From the NCBI GenBank assembly GCA_031271065.1, contig JAISWP010000275.1, positions 1 through 15,568 of the forward strand: 15,568 nt of DNA, read 5' to 3'. The notes beneath the pieces were generated by a model. The model had not been told where the DNA came from and did no database searches. It saw only the letters and a program-made list of their open reading frames with translations. Made by a program: the position numbers and the translations under genes. Position 1 is the stretch's first letter. Every line of letters begins with the position of its first letter. Shown in pieces: positions 7,410 to 15,375 of this stretch. Origin of the DNA: Synergistaceae bacterium. GTDB taxonomy: Bacteria > Synergistota > Synergistia > Synergistales > Synergistaceae.

Positions 7410-9153
7410 ATGAACGACGTATCGGAACCGGCAGAAACGAAAACGATCCCGGAACCGGAGGAGGAGCTCCGCATCCTCCAAAAGGAAAACCGGAAGCTGA
7501 GGCGGCAGGTGCAGAACTACGAGAGCCTGCTCAAGCGCAACAAGGAGACTCAGGCTACAAAGTCGAACATAAGCGCGATACTGCTCCTCGAAAAATCCCA
7601 GCAGGAGCAGTACATGAGTCTCCTTCTGCAAAACTGCCCGGACATAATACTTCTCCTCGACAAGAACGGACGGTTCACTTACTGCACCGACGTTTTCCTG
7701 CAAAGGGCTCACATACCGAGTTTCGGGCTCGTGGGGGGACGTTTTTTCAAGGACGTGTTCCTCAGATTCGCCGACGCGGAATGGGTGAACTCCGTGGCAG
7801 CCGGGTTCGAAAAGGCGCTCGCGGAGAAGTCGGCTCTCGTTCTGGACGAGGTGCTGGACATCGGATGCGACGGGAATCCGCGCAGCTACACCATCAATTT
7901 CAAGCCGATGTACGACGAAGCGGGCAGCACGATGGGGGCGATAGCTCTCTTTCACGACATGACCGATATCATGAAGGCTGTTGAGAAAGCGGAGCAGGCG
8001 TCCCACGCGAAATCGGACTTCCTCGCCAACATGTCCCACGAGATGCGCACCCCGATGAACGCCATCATCGGCATGACGAATATCGCGCTCGGAGCGGACG
8101 ATATCGGGCGCAAGAACTACAGCCTCGGCAAGATAAAAGACGCGTCTAACCACCTGCTGGGCGTCATAAACGACATCCTCGACATGTCTAAGATCGAGGC
8201 CAGCAAGTTCGAACTCTCTCCTTCCGCGTTCGATTTCGAGGACATAGTCTCAAAAGTGGCGAACGTGATCGAATTCAAGGCCAACGAAAAGAAGCAGTTT
8301 TTCAGCGTGCGCATCGACCCCGGCATACCCCGGCAAATATACGCGGACTCCCAGAGACTGTCCCAGATCATAGCGAATCTGCTCTCCAACGCCGTCAAAT
8401 TCACCCCGGAAGGGCGCGGTCATACTCACGGCCACCCTGGCCTCGAAGGAGCACGACCGCTGCACAATCCAGATAGAGGTGCGGGACACCGGGATAGGGA
8501 TCAGCAGAGAACAGCAGAGCCGCGTGTTCAATTCCTTCGAGCAGGCCGACGGAGGTATCTCGCGCAAGTTCGGAGGAACCGGCCTCGGGCTTGCCATCAC
8601 AAAACGCATAGTGGAGATGATGGACGGCAGGATATGGGTGGAGTCGGAACTCGGGAAGGGCTCGAGCTTCATATTCACCATAACGGCGGCGCTGCCCCCG
8701 GAGTATTCCGAGACGCCCAACTCGGAGCCCCCGGAGGACGAGTCCGCCGGAAACATGGATTTCACCGGCAGGAGGATACTGCTTGCGGAGGATATCGAGG
8801 TGAACCGCGAGATTGTGATGACCCTGCTCGAACCGACCGGCGTCGTCTTGGACTGCGCGGAGAACGGCCTCGCCGCTCTGGAAAAGTTCGAGGCGAACCC
8901 GGCGGCCTACGACATGATCTTCATGGACGTCCACATGCCGGAGATGGACGGATACATGGCTACCCGCCGGATACGAGCCCTGGACTGCCCCGAGGCCGTA
9001 TCGGTGCCGATAATCGCCATGACCGCGAACGTTTTCACCGAGGACGTGCAGAAATGCCTGGCCGCCGGGATGAGCGACCACATCGGCAAGCCGATAGATT
9101 TCAATGAAGTCTTGAAGAAACTGGCTAAATACATGCCCCGTAATCGTTCTTGA
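7410..9153 (+). pseudogene. PAS hybrid sensor histidine kinase with receiver domain, reading frame broken by a +1 shift
   Basis: Allowing one frame change at about 8412 gives a product of about 580 aa. An N-terminal charged coiled-coil-like stretch (about 12-70) precedes a PAS domain (about 70-185). The HisKA motif SHEMRTP carries phospho-acceptor His210. The ATPase domain shows NLLSNAVKFTP (N box), DTGIGI (G1), NSFEQAD (F) and GGTGLGLA (G2). A receiver domain follows, with LLAED, phospho-acceptor Asp506 in FMDVHMPEMDG (8926-8928) and the GKPID lysine. There are no membrane helices, so it is a soluble kinase, probably working with the FIST protein encoded 60 nt upstream. Upstream of GAAGGGCGCGGTC the protein reads in one frame; downstream it matches the family only in the +1 frame, consistent with one extra G or two missing Gs in a G-run. 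It could be a sequencing error, a real mutation or an unusual recoding site. Each part taken alone is well supported. Confidence 0.85.
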
Positions 9154-9178
9154 TTTTAGAATTAGAATTATAATTAAA

Positions 9179-9208
9179 TTGACATTTCGTTCACTTAACT
9201 TTTATAAT
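9179..9208 (+). promoter_or_regulatory. strong promoter of the peptide ABC transporter operon
   Basis: Perfect consensus hexamers TTGACA (9179-9184) and TATAAT (9203-9208) are separated by 18 nt in an AT-rich gap after the kinase gene. The start of transcription would be near 9215, about 30 nt before the first gene. No operator was recognised. Confidence 0.75.
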
Positions 9209-9245
9209 TCACAAAACGTTTTTTTGCGGCAGGCGGGGAAACGAG

Positions 9246-10928
9246 ATGGGGCTTATGAAAAAATTTATCCGCATTTTATGCGCGTTTTCCGCCATTTCCG
9301 CGTCTTGCGGCGTCAGCGCCGCGGCGGGCGGGTCCTTCGACATCATGAGTTTCAGCGGGCCGAAGGCACGCGATCTTTATTACGTCATAACGCGGGATAT
9401 GGACGCGGCGCTTCTGTCCATGTCCAGCGGAAAGATCGACGTGCTGTCCGACATATACAGGCCGGTGGACGTGGAGCGCCTGGAAGCCTCGGGATCGGTA
9501 AACCTGTCCGTCGCTTCGTCGTATCACGGTTTTTTCGTGACGTTCAATCTCCGCAGATTTCCCTGGGACCAAAAGGAGCTCCGGCAGGCGGCGGCTATGG
9601 TCATCGACCGCAGGCGATGGGTGAGAGACCTGTTCGCCGGCTATTGCGAGCCTCTTTTGAGTTTCCTGCCCCCCGTATCGAACTACTCCACGCGCGGCGG
9701 GCTGCCCCGGTTCGACGCGGAGGAAGCGAAAAAACTCCTCTCCGGCGCGGGCTGGACCTGGAATCGCTCCGGCTGGCTCGTGGCTCCGGACGGGCGCGAA
9801 CTTCCGAACACAAGGATACTCTGCCCTCCGTCCTCAGTGGCGGCGACCTCCACGGAAATAGCGGAACTTGCCGCGGAGGCGTTCCGCTCCATCGGCATCC
9901 CGGCGGAGGCCGAACCGATGGACTTTCAGACCTTGCTGTCGAAAGTGGACATAGGCGACTTCGACGCCTGCACAAACGCATGGAGCATGTCCCTGGACCC
10001 GGACGTGCTCTATTCTTTCTATCACTCGTCCATGAATGTGGAGGGCGGTTCCAACCAGAGCGGTATCGGCGACCCGGAACTCGACAAAGCCCTCTTCGAC
10101 CTGCGTTACGCCCCGGACGAACGGTCGGCCCGGGACGCCTCCGAACGGGCGCAGGCCCTGCTGGCCGAACTCATGCCCGTCATACCCATCTACAGCCGTT
10201 ACTCCATCTCGGCCGCGAGCAAAGCGTGGGACGGCATATTCTCCACCGACACGTCGACATCGGACAACCTGCTCACCCTCATATCCATGACCCCGTCGGA
10301 CGGAAGCGAACGGCCGATATACTGGAACATTCCGGAGGAAATACGCACGCTGAACCCCCTCGTATCGTCCACCGCCTACGACTGGACGGTGCTCGGAACG
10401 ATATACGACACTCCTTTGTCCACCGATCCCTACACGAAGGAGGACATACCGTGGCTGGCCGAGACCTGGAGCATCACGCGGGAGGGAAGCGGAACGGCGC
10501 TTGCCTTCACTTTCAGGAAGGGCCTGAAATGGCAGGACGGATACCCTCTTTCCGCCCATGATTTCGCGTACACTCTCCAATTTATAAAGGACAACCTCGT
10601 GCCGAGATTCTACGACAACGTGAAGGACATAGATAAAATCGAGGTTTCCCCGGACGGCCTCACGGTAAAGGTATACATGAAAAACACCAGTTACTGGCAC
10701 CTTCACAACATCGGCGGCATGATCATACTGCCGAAACACATAATGGAAAACGTGCCGGACTGGCGGACGTGGCAGCCTTCGAACCGGCCCCGCACGGCCG
10801 CCGACGGGACGGAACTGACCGAGCTCATAGGCACTGGGCCGTTTGTATTCAGGGAGTCCCGCACCGGGGAGTACGTGCACATGACCCGCAGCGAACACTA
10901 CTTCCTGAACAGGGAGGCCGGACAGTGA
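9246..10928 (+). CDS. peptide/nickel-type ABC transporter substrate-binding protein, apparently circularly permuted
   Basis: The 560-aa exported protein belongs to the SBP_bac_5 (DppA/OppA) family and would capture peptides or similar solutes for the permeases encoded next. A signal peptide (MKKFIRI, then a hydrophobic run, ending about residue 25-27 at VSAAA) is followed at once by elements normally found in the C-terminal half: SGKIDV (61-66), FVTFNLRRFPWDQKELRQAAAMVIDR, the FDAEEAKKLLSGAGW helix, DFDACTNAWSMSLDPDVL and LMPVIPIYSR. Only then, from residue 368, come the normally N-terminal elements: TLNPLVSSTAYDW, DIPWLAETWSI, FTFRKGLKWQDGYPLSAHDF and GTGPF (529-533), with the stop shortly after. 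All parts occur once. Start 9246 has AGGCGGGG 7 nt upstream. The 3' end overlaps the first permease start (GTGA). The family is clear; the unusual order is read directly from the sequence. Confidence 0.88.
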   Translation: MGLMKKFIRILCAFSAISASCGVSAAAGGSFDIMSFSGPKARDLYYVITRDMDAALLSMSSGKIDVLSDIYRPVDVERLEASGSVNLSVASSYHGFFVTFNLRRFPWDQKELRQAAAMVIDRRRWVRDLFAGYCEPLLSFLPPVSNYSTRGGLPRFDAEEAKKLLSGAGWTWNRSGWLVAPDGRELPNTRILCPPSSVAATSTEIAELAAEAFRSIGIPAEAEPMDFQTLLSKVDIGDFDACTNAWSMSLDPDVLYSFYHSSMNVEGGSNQSGIGDPELDKALFDLRYAPDERSARDASERAQALLAELMPVIPIYSRYSISAASKAWDGIFSTDTSTSDNLLTLISMTPSDGSERPIYWNIPEEIRTLNPLVSSTAYDWTVLGTIYDTPLSTDPYTKEDIPWLAETWSITREGSGTALAFTFRKGLKWQDGYPLSAHDFAYTLQFIKDNLVPRFYDNVKDIDKIEVSPDGLTVKVYMKNTSYWHLHNIGGMIILPKHIMENVPDWRTWQPSNRPRTAADGTELTELIGTGPFVFRESRTGEYVHMTRSEHYFLNREAGQ

Positions 10929-11893
10929 AACCATTTCTGAGGCGGCTTGGGGGCTGCGCCGCCGTCATGCTCGCCGTGCTGGTGCTGAACTTCTTTCTGT
11001 TCCGCATCATGCCGGGAGACCCTCTCACCGGCATAGTCGACCCCAGGTTCTCGCCGGAGGCCAAGGCGCAGCTGGCGGCCCAGTGGGGACTGGACAGACC
11101 CATGTCGGAGCAGTTTTTCGTCTACATAAAGGAGATGCTCTCTTTCCGCTTCGGACTTTCCATGATGACCGGGACCCCTGTCTGGGACGAGCTCAAAAAC
11201 CGGGTCCCGAACACCGTCGCCCTGCTTCTTCCCGCCATGCTGCTGTCGGCTGCCCTGGGGACGGCGCTGGGGATGCACGCCGCCCTGCACCGGGGATCCA
11301 GGTCGGAGAAGCTGGTCATGCTTGGGGGCGCGGTATCGTTCTCGTTCCCGTCGTTTTTCGTGCAGCTCCTGCTTCTGATGTGTTTCGCCTACCTGTGGCC
11401 CATATTTCCGCTGAGAGGAACCACCTCGATACCGCCCCCGAAAGGCGCAGCGGCTGTGCTCGACTATTTATGGCACCTCGCTCTGCCTCTGTTTTCCCTG
11501 GTTATACTCGGCTTCGGCGGGTTCGCCCTCTACATCCGCAACATGATGGTCAAAGCCCTCGGGGAGGATTACGTCCTCATGGCACGGGCCCGCGGACTGC
11601 CCGCCCGGCGGGTGATATGGAACCACGCGTTCCGCGGTATTCTGCCCCCGGTGCTCACCATACTGCTGCTCTCTCTTCCCGGTGTGGTCAGCGGGGCCGT
11701 GATCACCGAGACGGTTTTCTCCATGAACGGAGTCGGGCGCTTCCTTCTGGAGGCGACCAACTCCCACGACTACCCCGCCGCGGGGGCCGCGTTTTTCCTG
11801 CTGGCGCTTCTGACCGTCGGCTGCAACCTTCTGGCCGATGTCTGCTACGTGCTGGTCGACCCGCGGGTCAGGAGAGAGGGGGTCAGGGAATGA
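10925..11893 (+). CDS. peptide ABC transporter permease, DppB/OppB type
   Basis: This 322-aa integral membrane protein is one of two pore subunits of the importer. TM1 near residues 9-28 runs into the family motif FRIMPGDPL, followed by QLAAQWGLDRPMSEQF and FRFGLSMMTGTPVWDEL, the extracytoplasmic N-terminal region of the OppB_TM_N family. Further helices follow, and the ATPase-contacting EAA loop appears as EDYVLMARARGLPARRVIWNHAFR. The C-terminus VDPRVRREG is also typical. The GTG start overlaps the binding-protein stop (GTGA) and has AGGGAGG 7 nt upstream; longer in-frame extensions into the preceding gene have no support. The stop overlaps the second permease start (ATGA). Length and motifs are ordinary for the family. 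The substrate is not evident. Confidence 0.93.
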   Translation: MKPFLRRLGGCAAVMLAVLVLNFFLFRIMPGDPLTGIVDPRFSPEAKAQLAAQWGLDRPMSEQFFVYIKEMLSFRFGLSMMTGTPVWDELKNRVPNTVALLLPAMLLSAALGTALGMHAALHRGSRSEKLVMLGGAVSFSFPSFFVQLLLLMCFAYLWPIFPLRGTTSIPPPKGAAAVLDYLWHLALPLFSLVILGFGGFALYIRNMMVKALGEDYVLMARARGLPARRVIWNHAFRGILPPVLTILLLSLPGVVSGAVITETVFSMNGVGRFLLEATNSHDYPAAGAAFFLLALLTVGCNLLADVCYVLVDPRVRREGVRE

Positions 11894-13122
11894 CGCCGGC
11901 GCATGTCAGACATTACGCCGGCGCCGTGATATTGACTATACTGGCGGTATTGGCGGCGGTCGGTCCGGGAGCGTTCGGGCTGTCCGACGGCATCGTCTCG
12001 CCTCCTTATTCGAAACCCGCCTGGCTCGACAGTTCGATCGCCTCCAAAACGATCCTGGACGTGGCCTCCGACATATCCTCCGGCAATGTCGGAGGCACGT
12101 CGGGGATAACATGGGCCTACGACGCGCCCTCCCGCGTCTCCATCATCGGGACGATAACCGACGGGTATCTGGAGTGGATCACGCCGAACGGCAGATACCG
12201 GCTGGCCGAAGGGGCGGGAGAGCTCGATCTGGACGCGAGAGACATCCCGTTCAAAAAATCCCTCGGGATCGGGCCCTTCGAGAACATGGCCCGCGTGCTC
12301 TTTCCCGCCCGCGGCTCGTATGTCCTCTCTCTTTCCGGCGGCGGGAACGTCGTCATGACGATAGAGGGCGGACGATGGGGACTTTTAGGGACGGACCACA
12401 GGGGACGGGACGCCGCGGCCCTGTTCATCCGGGGAATACGCATATCGCTCATAGTGGGGATCACGGCCACCCTCATAGCGGCGCTCCTGGGGGTGTCGCT
12501 CGGGATACTGTCCGGGTACGCGGGCGGGTTCACCGACACGGTGATCATGAGGTCGGTGGACGTGCTCTTATCCATTCCCACGCTTCCCATACTGATGGTG
12601 CTCTCAGGGATCTGGGGCAAGGGGCTCTGGAATCTGGTCGTCATACTGTCCATATTCTCATGGATGGGCACGGCCCGCACAGTGCGGGCCATGACCCTCA
12701 CGCTGAGGGACGCTCCCTGGGTGGAGGGCCTGCGCGCGCTCGGAGCGAAGCGCGGATATATCATCTTCCGGCATCTGGCGCCGGAGGCCATGCCGCTGCT
12801 TCTGGCAAACATAGCCCTGGGGGTCCCGGGCGCGATACTGGCGGAGGCGGGACTATCCTTTCTCGGCCTCTCGGACCCGAGGCTGCCCTCCTGGGGCCGG
12901 ATGCTCCACGAGGCCCACGCCTACGGCGCGTTCACGAGCGGCGCGTGGTGGACCGTGCTTCCTGCGGGAATCGGCATATCGATGATCTGCCTCATATTCA
13001 TGGACATAGGCAGAAAACTGGAAGAACGGGCCGATCCGCGTCTTGCGGGCGGCGCCCCCGGCGGGATACACCTCGCCTTCGCGCCCGAGCCTGATACAGA
13101 AACCTCAATGGAGCGGGAATAA
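11890..13122 (+). CDS. peptide ABC transporter permease, DppC/OppC type, with enlarged extracytoplasmic insertion
   Basis: This is the second pore subunit (410 aa; about 280-310 is usual). TM1 (about 9-28) precedes SPPYSKPAWLDSS. A stretch of roughly 140 residues then leads to the family landmark LGTDHRGRD (167 onward), where about 50-60 residues would be usual. The additional 80-90 residues are rich in beta-prone segments (VSIIGTITDGYLEWITPNGRYRL and FPARGSYVLSLSG) and would lie outside the membrane. After that the protein is a regular BPD_transp_1 permease with SVDVLLSIPTLPILMVL, the EAA loop VEGLRALGAKRGYIIFRHLAPEA, and AGLSFLGL. The start overlaps the previous stop (ATGA), and the stop overlaps the first ATPase start (TAATG). 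The insertion might dock the unusual binding protein; that is inference. Confidence 0.92.
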   Translation: MTPAHVRHYAGAVILTILAVLAAVGPGAFGLSDGIVSPPYSKPAWLDSSIASKTILDVASDISSGNVGGTSGITWAYDAPSRVSIIGTITDGYLEWITPNGRYRLAEGAGELDLDARDIPFKKSLGIGPFENMARVLFPARGSYVLSLSGGGNVVMTIEGGRWGLLGTDHRGRDAAALFIRGIRISLIVGITATLIAALLGVSLGILSGYAGGFTDTVIMRSVDVLLSIPTLPILMVLSGIWGKGLWNLVVILSIFSWMGTARTVRAMTLTLRDAPWVEGLRALGAKRGYIIFRHLAPEAMPLLLANIALGVPGAILAEAGLSFLGLSDPRLPSWGRMLHEAHAYGAFTSGAWWTVLPAGIGISMICLIFMDIGRKLEERADPRLAGGAPGGIHLAFAPEPDTETSMERE

Positions 13123-13934
13123 TGACGGACCAGGGACGCTCCGAAAGTTTCCTCAGCGTGGAAAACCTGTCCGTAACCTACGTAGGGCGCGGACGCGAGG
13201 TGCGGGCCGTCAGAAATTGTTCGTTCTCGTTTCGCAAGGGAAATATGACGGGACTGGTCGGGGAATCGGGGAGCGGAAAATCCAGCGTCCTGATGGCGAT
13301 CCCCCGCCTTCTGCCGGCGGGGACCCGCGTCACCGGCAGCATCGTCTGCGGCGGCGAGGACCTGACGGCCATGAGCGAACAGGAGATCAACGCCCGCCGA
13401 TGGAGGCGGATGGCACTCGTTCCCCAGGGAGCGATGAACTCCTTCACGCCTCATCTCTCCATAGAGCGTCACATAACGGAGGTGCTCGAGCATCACCTGC
13501 GCGCGTCCCGCGCCGAAAGCAGAAAGAAGGCGGCGGAACTGATCCGGTCTGTCGGTCTCGAACCGGATATAATGCCCCGCTTCCCCCACGAACTCTCGGG
13601 GGGACAGCGCCAGCGAGCGGCCCTCGCCGCCGCGACGGCCTGCGACCCGGATTTCCTGCTGGCGGACGAACCGACGACGGCCCTGGACGTCATAACCCAG
13701 AAAGAGGTGCTCGATACCCTGAAACGCCTGACGGCCGAACGCGGCATGGGGCTCCTGCTCGTGACCCACGACCTCCCCCTCGCGGCGAACGTCTGCGAAA
13801 CGCTGCTCGTCATGAAGGACGGGGAGATCGTAGAAAGAGGGGACTCCGGACGGATGGTGAAAAATCCGGAACATCCCTACACGAGAGCCCTCATCGGCGC
13901 GATCCGGGATATGGAATCGGGGAGGCCGTCATGA
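13122..13934 (+). CDS. peptide ABC transporter ATP-binding protein, DppD/OppD type
   Basis: This 270-aa cytoplasmic ATPase powers import. Walker A is GESGSGKSS, the Q loop is VPQG, the signature is LSGGQRQR, Walker B is FLLADEPTTALD and the switch His is in VTHD. PQGAMNSFTP is the OppD-type Q-loop region. It ends soon after HPYTRALIGAI, so it lacks most of the C-terminal extension found in OppD/DppD proteins of about 320 aa or more; there is no cysteine cluster of the Fe-S type. The ATG overlaps the stop of the preceding permease by one base (TAATG). Its own stop overlaps the second ATPase start (ATGA), so the two should be made together and probably act as a heterodimer. Confidence 0.93.
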   Translation: MTDQGRSESFLSVENLSVTYVGRGREVRAVRNCSFSFRKGNMTGLVGESGSGKSSVLMAIPRLLPAGTRVTGSIVCGGEDLTAMSEQEINARRWRRMALVPQGAMNSFTPHLSIERHITEVLEHHLRASRAESRKKAAELIRSVGLEPDIMPRFPHELSGGQRQRAALAAATACDPDFLLADEPTTALDVITQKEVLDTLKRLTAERGMGLLLVTHDLPLAANVCETLLVMKDGEIVERGDSGRMVKNPEHPYTRALIGAIRDMESGRPS

Positions 13935-14704
13935 GGATATTGGATGTAAAAGAGCTGTCGGTGAGTTTCAAGGGACGGTCGGGCCTCTTTGGAAAACGTG
14001 AGGTGCGGGCGCTCGACTCCGTGTCGTTTTCCGTGGAATCCGGGGAGAGCCTGGCTGTGATAGGAGAATCGGGCAGCGGCAAGACCACGCTGCTCCGCGC
14101 GATACTGGGGCTCATCCCCGTCACGTCGGGAAGCGTCGAGCTGTTCGGAAAGGCCGTGGGGGCGATGACTCCGGAGGAACGCATGGCGGCGCGCCGCAGG
14201 TGCGGCTATGTGCTGCAGGACCCATACAGCTCCCTTCCCCCGACGCTCACGGTGCGGGAGGCTGTAGCCGAGCCCTGGAGCGTGGTGCACGGGAAGCGTT
14301 CCGCGCCCTCCGGGCTGGCCGACGATCTGCTCTCCGAGATGAAACTTCCGGAGGACATAAGAGACGCCAAGGTGAGATACGCGCTGTCGGGCGGCCAGCG
14401 CCAGCGGGTCGCGGCGGCGAGAGCCCTCGTCCTTGGCCCGGAGCTCTTGCTCTGCGACGAGCCCACCGCCATGCAGGACGTATCGACACGCGGCGAGGTC
14501 TTAGACGTGCTGGCGCGCCGGGTCGCCTCCGGCATGGCGATGATACTGGTGACCCACGACCTGCTGCTGGCCCGCCGCGCGGCGGAGCGCGGCATAGTCC
14601 TCTACAAGGGGAAAATCGTGGACTACGGCGGCACGGCGGAACTGCTGGAGCACCCGTCCCACAGCTACACGGCGTCCCTTCTGGAGGCTCTGCCGCGGAT
14701 ATAA
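13931..14704 (+). CDS. peptide ABC transporter ATP-binding protein, DppF/OppF type
   Basis: This is the second ATPase of the importer (257 aa), ending the five-gene operon. Walker A is GESGSGKTT, the Q loop is LQDPYSSLPP (as in DppF/OppF), the signature is LSGGQRQR, Walker B is LLLCDEP and the switch His is in VTHD. After Walker B the family's usual TSALD reads TAMQD: the D-loop aspartate is kept but the preceding Ala-Leu is replaced by Met-Gln. The C-terminus stops at HPSHSYTASLLEALPRI, without a longer tail. The ATG start overlaps the previous stop (ATGA). No obvious terminator follows in the 55 nt before the convergent regulator gene. Confidence 0.92.
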   Translation: MRILDVKELSVSFKGRSGLFGKREVRALDSVSFSVESGESLAVIGESGSGKTTLLRAILGLIPVTSGSVELFGKAVGAMTPEERMAARRRCGYVLQDPYSSLPPTLTVREAVAEPWSVVHGKRSAPSGLADDLLSEMKLPEDIRDAKVRYALSGGQRQRVAAARALVLGPELLLCDEPTAMQDVSTRGEVLDVLARRVASGMAMILVTHDLLLARRAAERGIVLYKGKIVDYGGTAELLEHPSHSYTASLLEALPRI

Positions 14705-14759
14705 GAAAAAATTATCGTGAGTATCGCTAAAAAAACGGTCTTTGTTGCGGGGAGTGCGG

Positions 14760-15209
14760 CTATTTTTCAATATTTTCGTGCAGCAGATCGATGATTTTGG
14801 ACTTCACCTCGGGAGACGCCCTGTTCCAGTTTTCGAGAACAGTCTTGAATCCGGACCCCATATCCACGCTCTCTCCGGCGATATGCTCCGACACGAACTG
14901 GAGAGACTCCGGGGTGGACGGAAGTATGAACCTGACCGTGTCCGTCGTCTTGCTGGTCGTCTTTTCGACCACGATGGAGTCCTTCTCCTTCACCGGCAGG
15001 ACAGGCGGGTCTTCGGAGGGGTTCCATATCTCCGATATATCGACTTGGAGGACGTCGCATATAATGCGCAGCGTGTCCGTCGAAACGCCTTTCAAACCGC
15101 GCTCTATGTTGTTGTAGTGGGACCCCGCGATATTGCACCTGCGCGCGACCTCGTTCTGCGACAGGCCCCTCGTCTCTCGGATTTTTCTCAGTTTTTCCAG
15201 ATTCAGCAT
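14760..15209 (-). CDS. XRE/HTH_3-family transcriptional regulator
   Basis: This 149-aa DNA-binding protein has a Cro/C1-type helix-turn-helix at about residues 4-60: LEKLRKIRETRGLSQNEVARRCNIAGSHYNNIERG, then STDTLRIICDVLQVDISEIW. The C-terminal 80-90 residues are polar and have no recognised domain. The ATG at 15209 is chosen because GAGAGGTG lies 8 nt upstream and the HTH begins right after it; an upstream in-frame ATG at 15254 would add 15 unconserved residues. It is convergent with the ABC operon and divergent from the exported-protein gene. The upstream gap carries inverted and direct repeats, so autoregulation and control of the divergent gene are plausible. No phage genes are nearby. 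Confidence 0.87.
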   Translation of the reverse strand: MLNLEKLRKIRETRGLSQNEVARRCNIAGSHYNNIERGLKGVSTDTLRIICDVLQVDISEIWNPSEDPPVLPVKEKDSIVVEKTTSKTTDTVRFILPSTPESLQFVSEHIAGESVDMGSGFKTVLENWNRASPEVKSKIIDLLHENIEK

Positions 15210-15259
15210 ATCCTCATCACCTCTCTCATTATGGTAATAAAGAATGAAAATCATTCGTC

Positions 15260-15289
15260 ATCTATTAGAGGATGAATCATCTAATAGAT
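15260..15289. repeat. inverted repeat, candidate operator
   Basis: ATCTATTAG (15260-15268) is the exact reverse complement of CTAATAGAT (15281-15289), with a 12-nt spacer. The related decamer TAGAGGATGA occurs directly repeated at 15266-15275 and 15299-15308, 33 bp apart (about three helical turns). These lie between the XRE regulator and the divergent exported-protein gene and overlap the latter's promoter, as expected for a regulator binding site. Confidence 0.6.
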
Positions 15290-15290
15290 A

Positions 15291-15319
15291 TTGATAGATA
15301 GAGGATGATGCTGTAGAAT
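15291..15319 (+). promoter_or_regulatory. promoter of the exported-protein gene, overlapping a repeat
   Basis: TTGATA (15291-15296) and TAGAAT (15314-15319) are each 5/6 matches to consensus, with the ideal 17-nt spacer. The second copy of TAGAGGATGA (15299-15308) sits between the two hexamers, so a bound repressor would block polymerase. The predicted start near 15326 is about 50 nt ahead of the gene. Confidence 0.6.
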
Positions 15320-15375
15320 TTTGCTGTACCGCGATGAAGGCGTTTGACAAAATTCACTGGAAAGAGGTTAGAGAG

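Noticed and set aside
6180..8153. Long minus-strand open frame opposite the FIST and kinase genes
   Set aside because: It crosses two real genes and their spacer, has no recognisable domain, and is compositionally a shadow of the coding strand.
8405..8425. Programmed ribosomal frameshift in the kinase
   Set aside because: There is no slippery heptamer, internal Shine-Dalgarno-like stimulator, rare codon or stop at the site, and a G-run indel explains it more simply.
8412..9107. Continuation of the kinase in its first frame as a genuine C-terminus
   Set aside because: After 8412 this frame loses all similarity and becomes Arg/Gly/His-rich, while the neighbouring frame carries perfect ATPase and receiver motifs.
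9303..9311. Lipobox (SASC) in the binding protein
   Set aside because: The -3 residue is Ser rather than a hydrophobic residue, and a good type I cleavage region (VSAAA) follows; anchoring as a lipoprotein is possible but not supported.
14705..14759. Bidirectional terminator between the ABC operon and the XRE gene
   Set aside because: A- and T-runs are present, but I could not find a stable GC-rich hairpin next to them on either strand.
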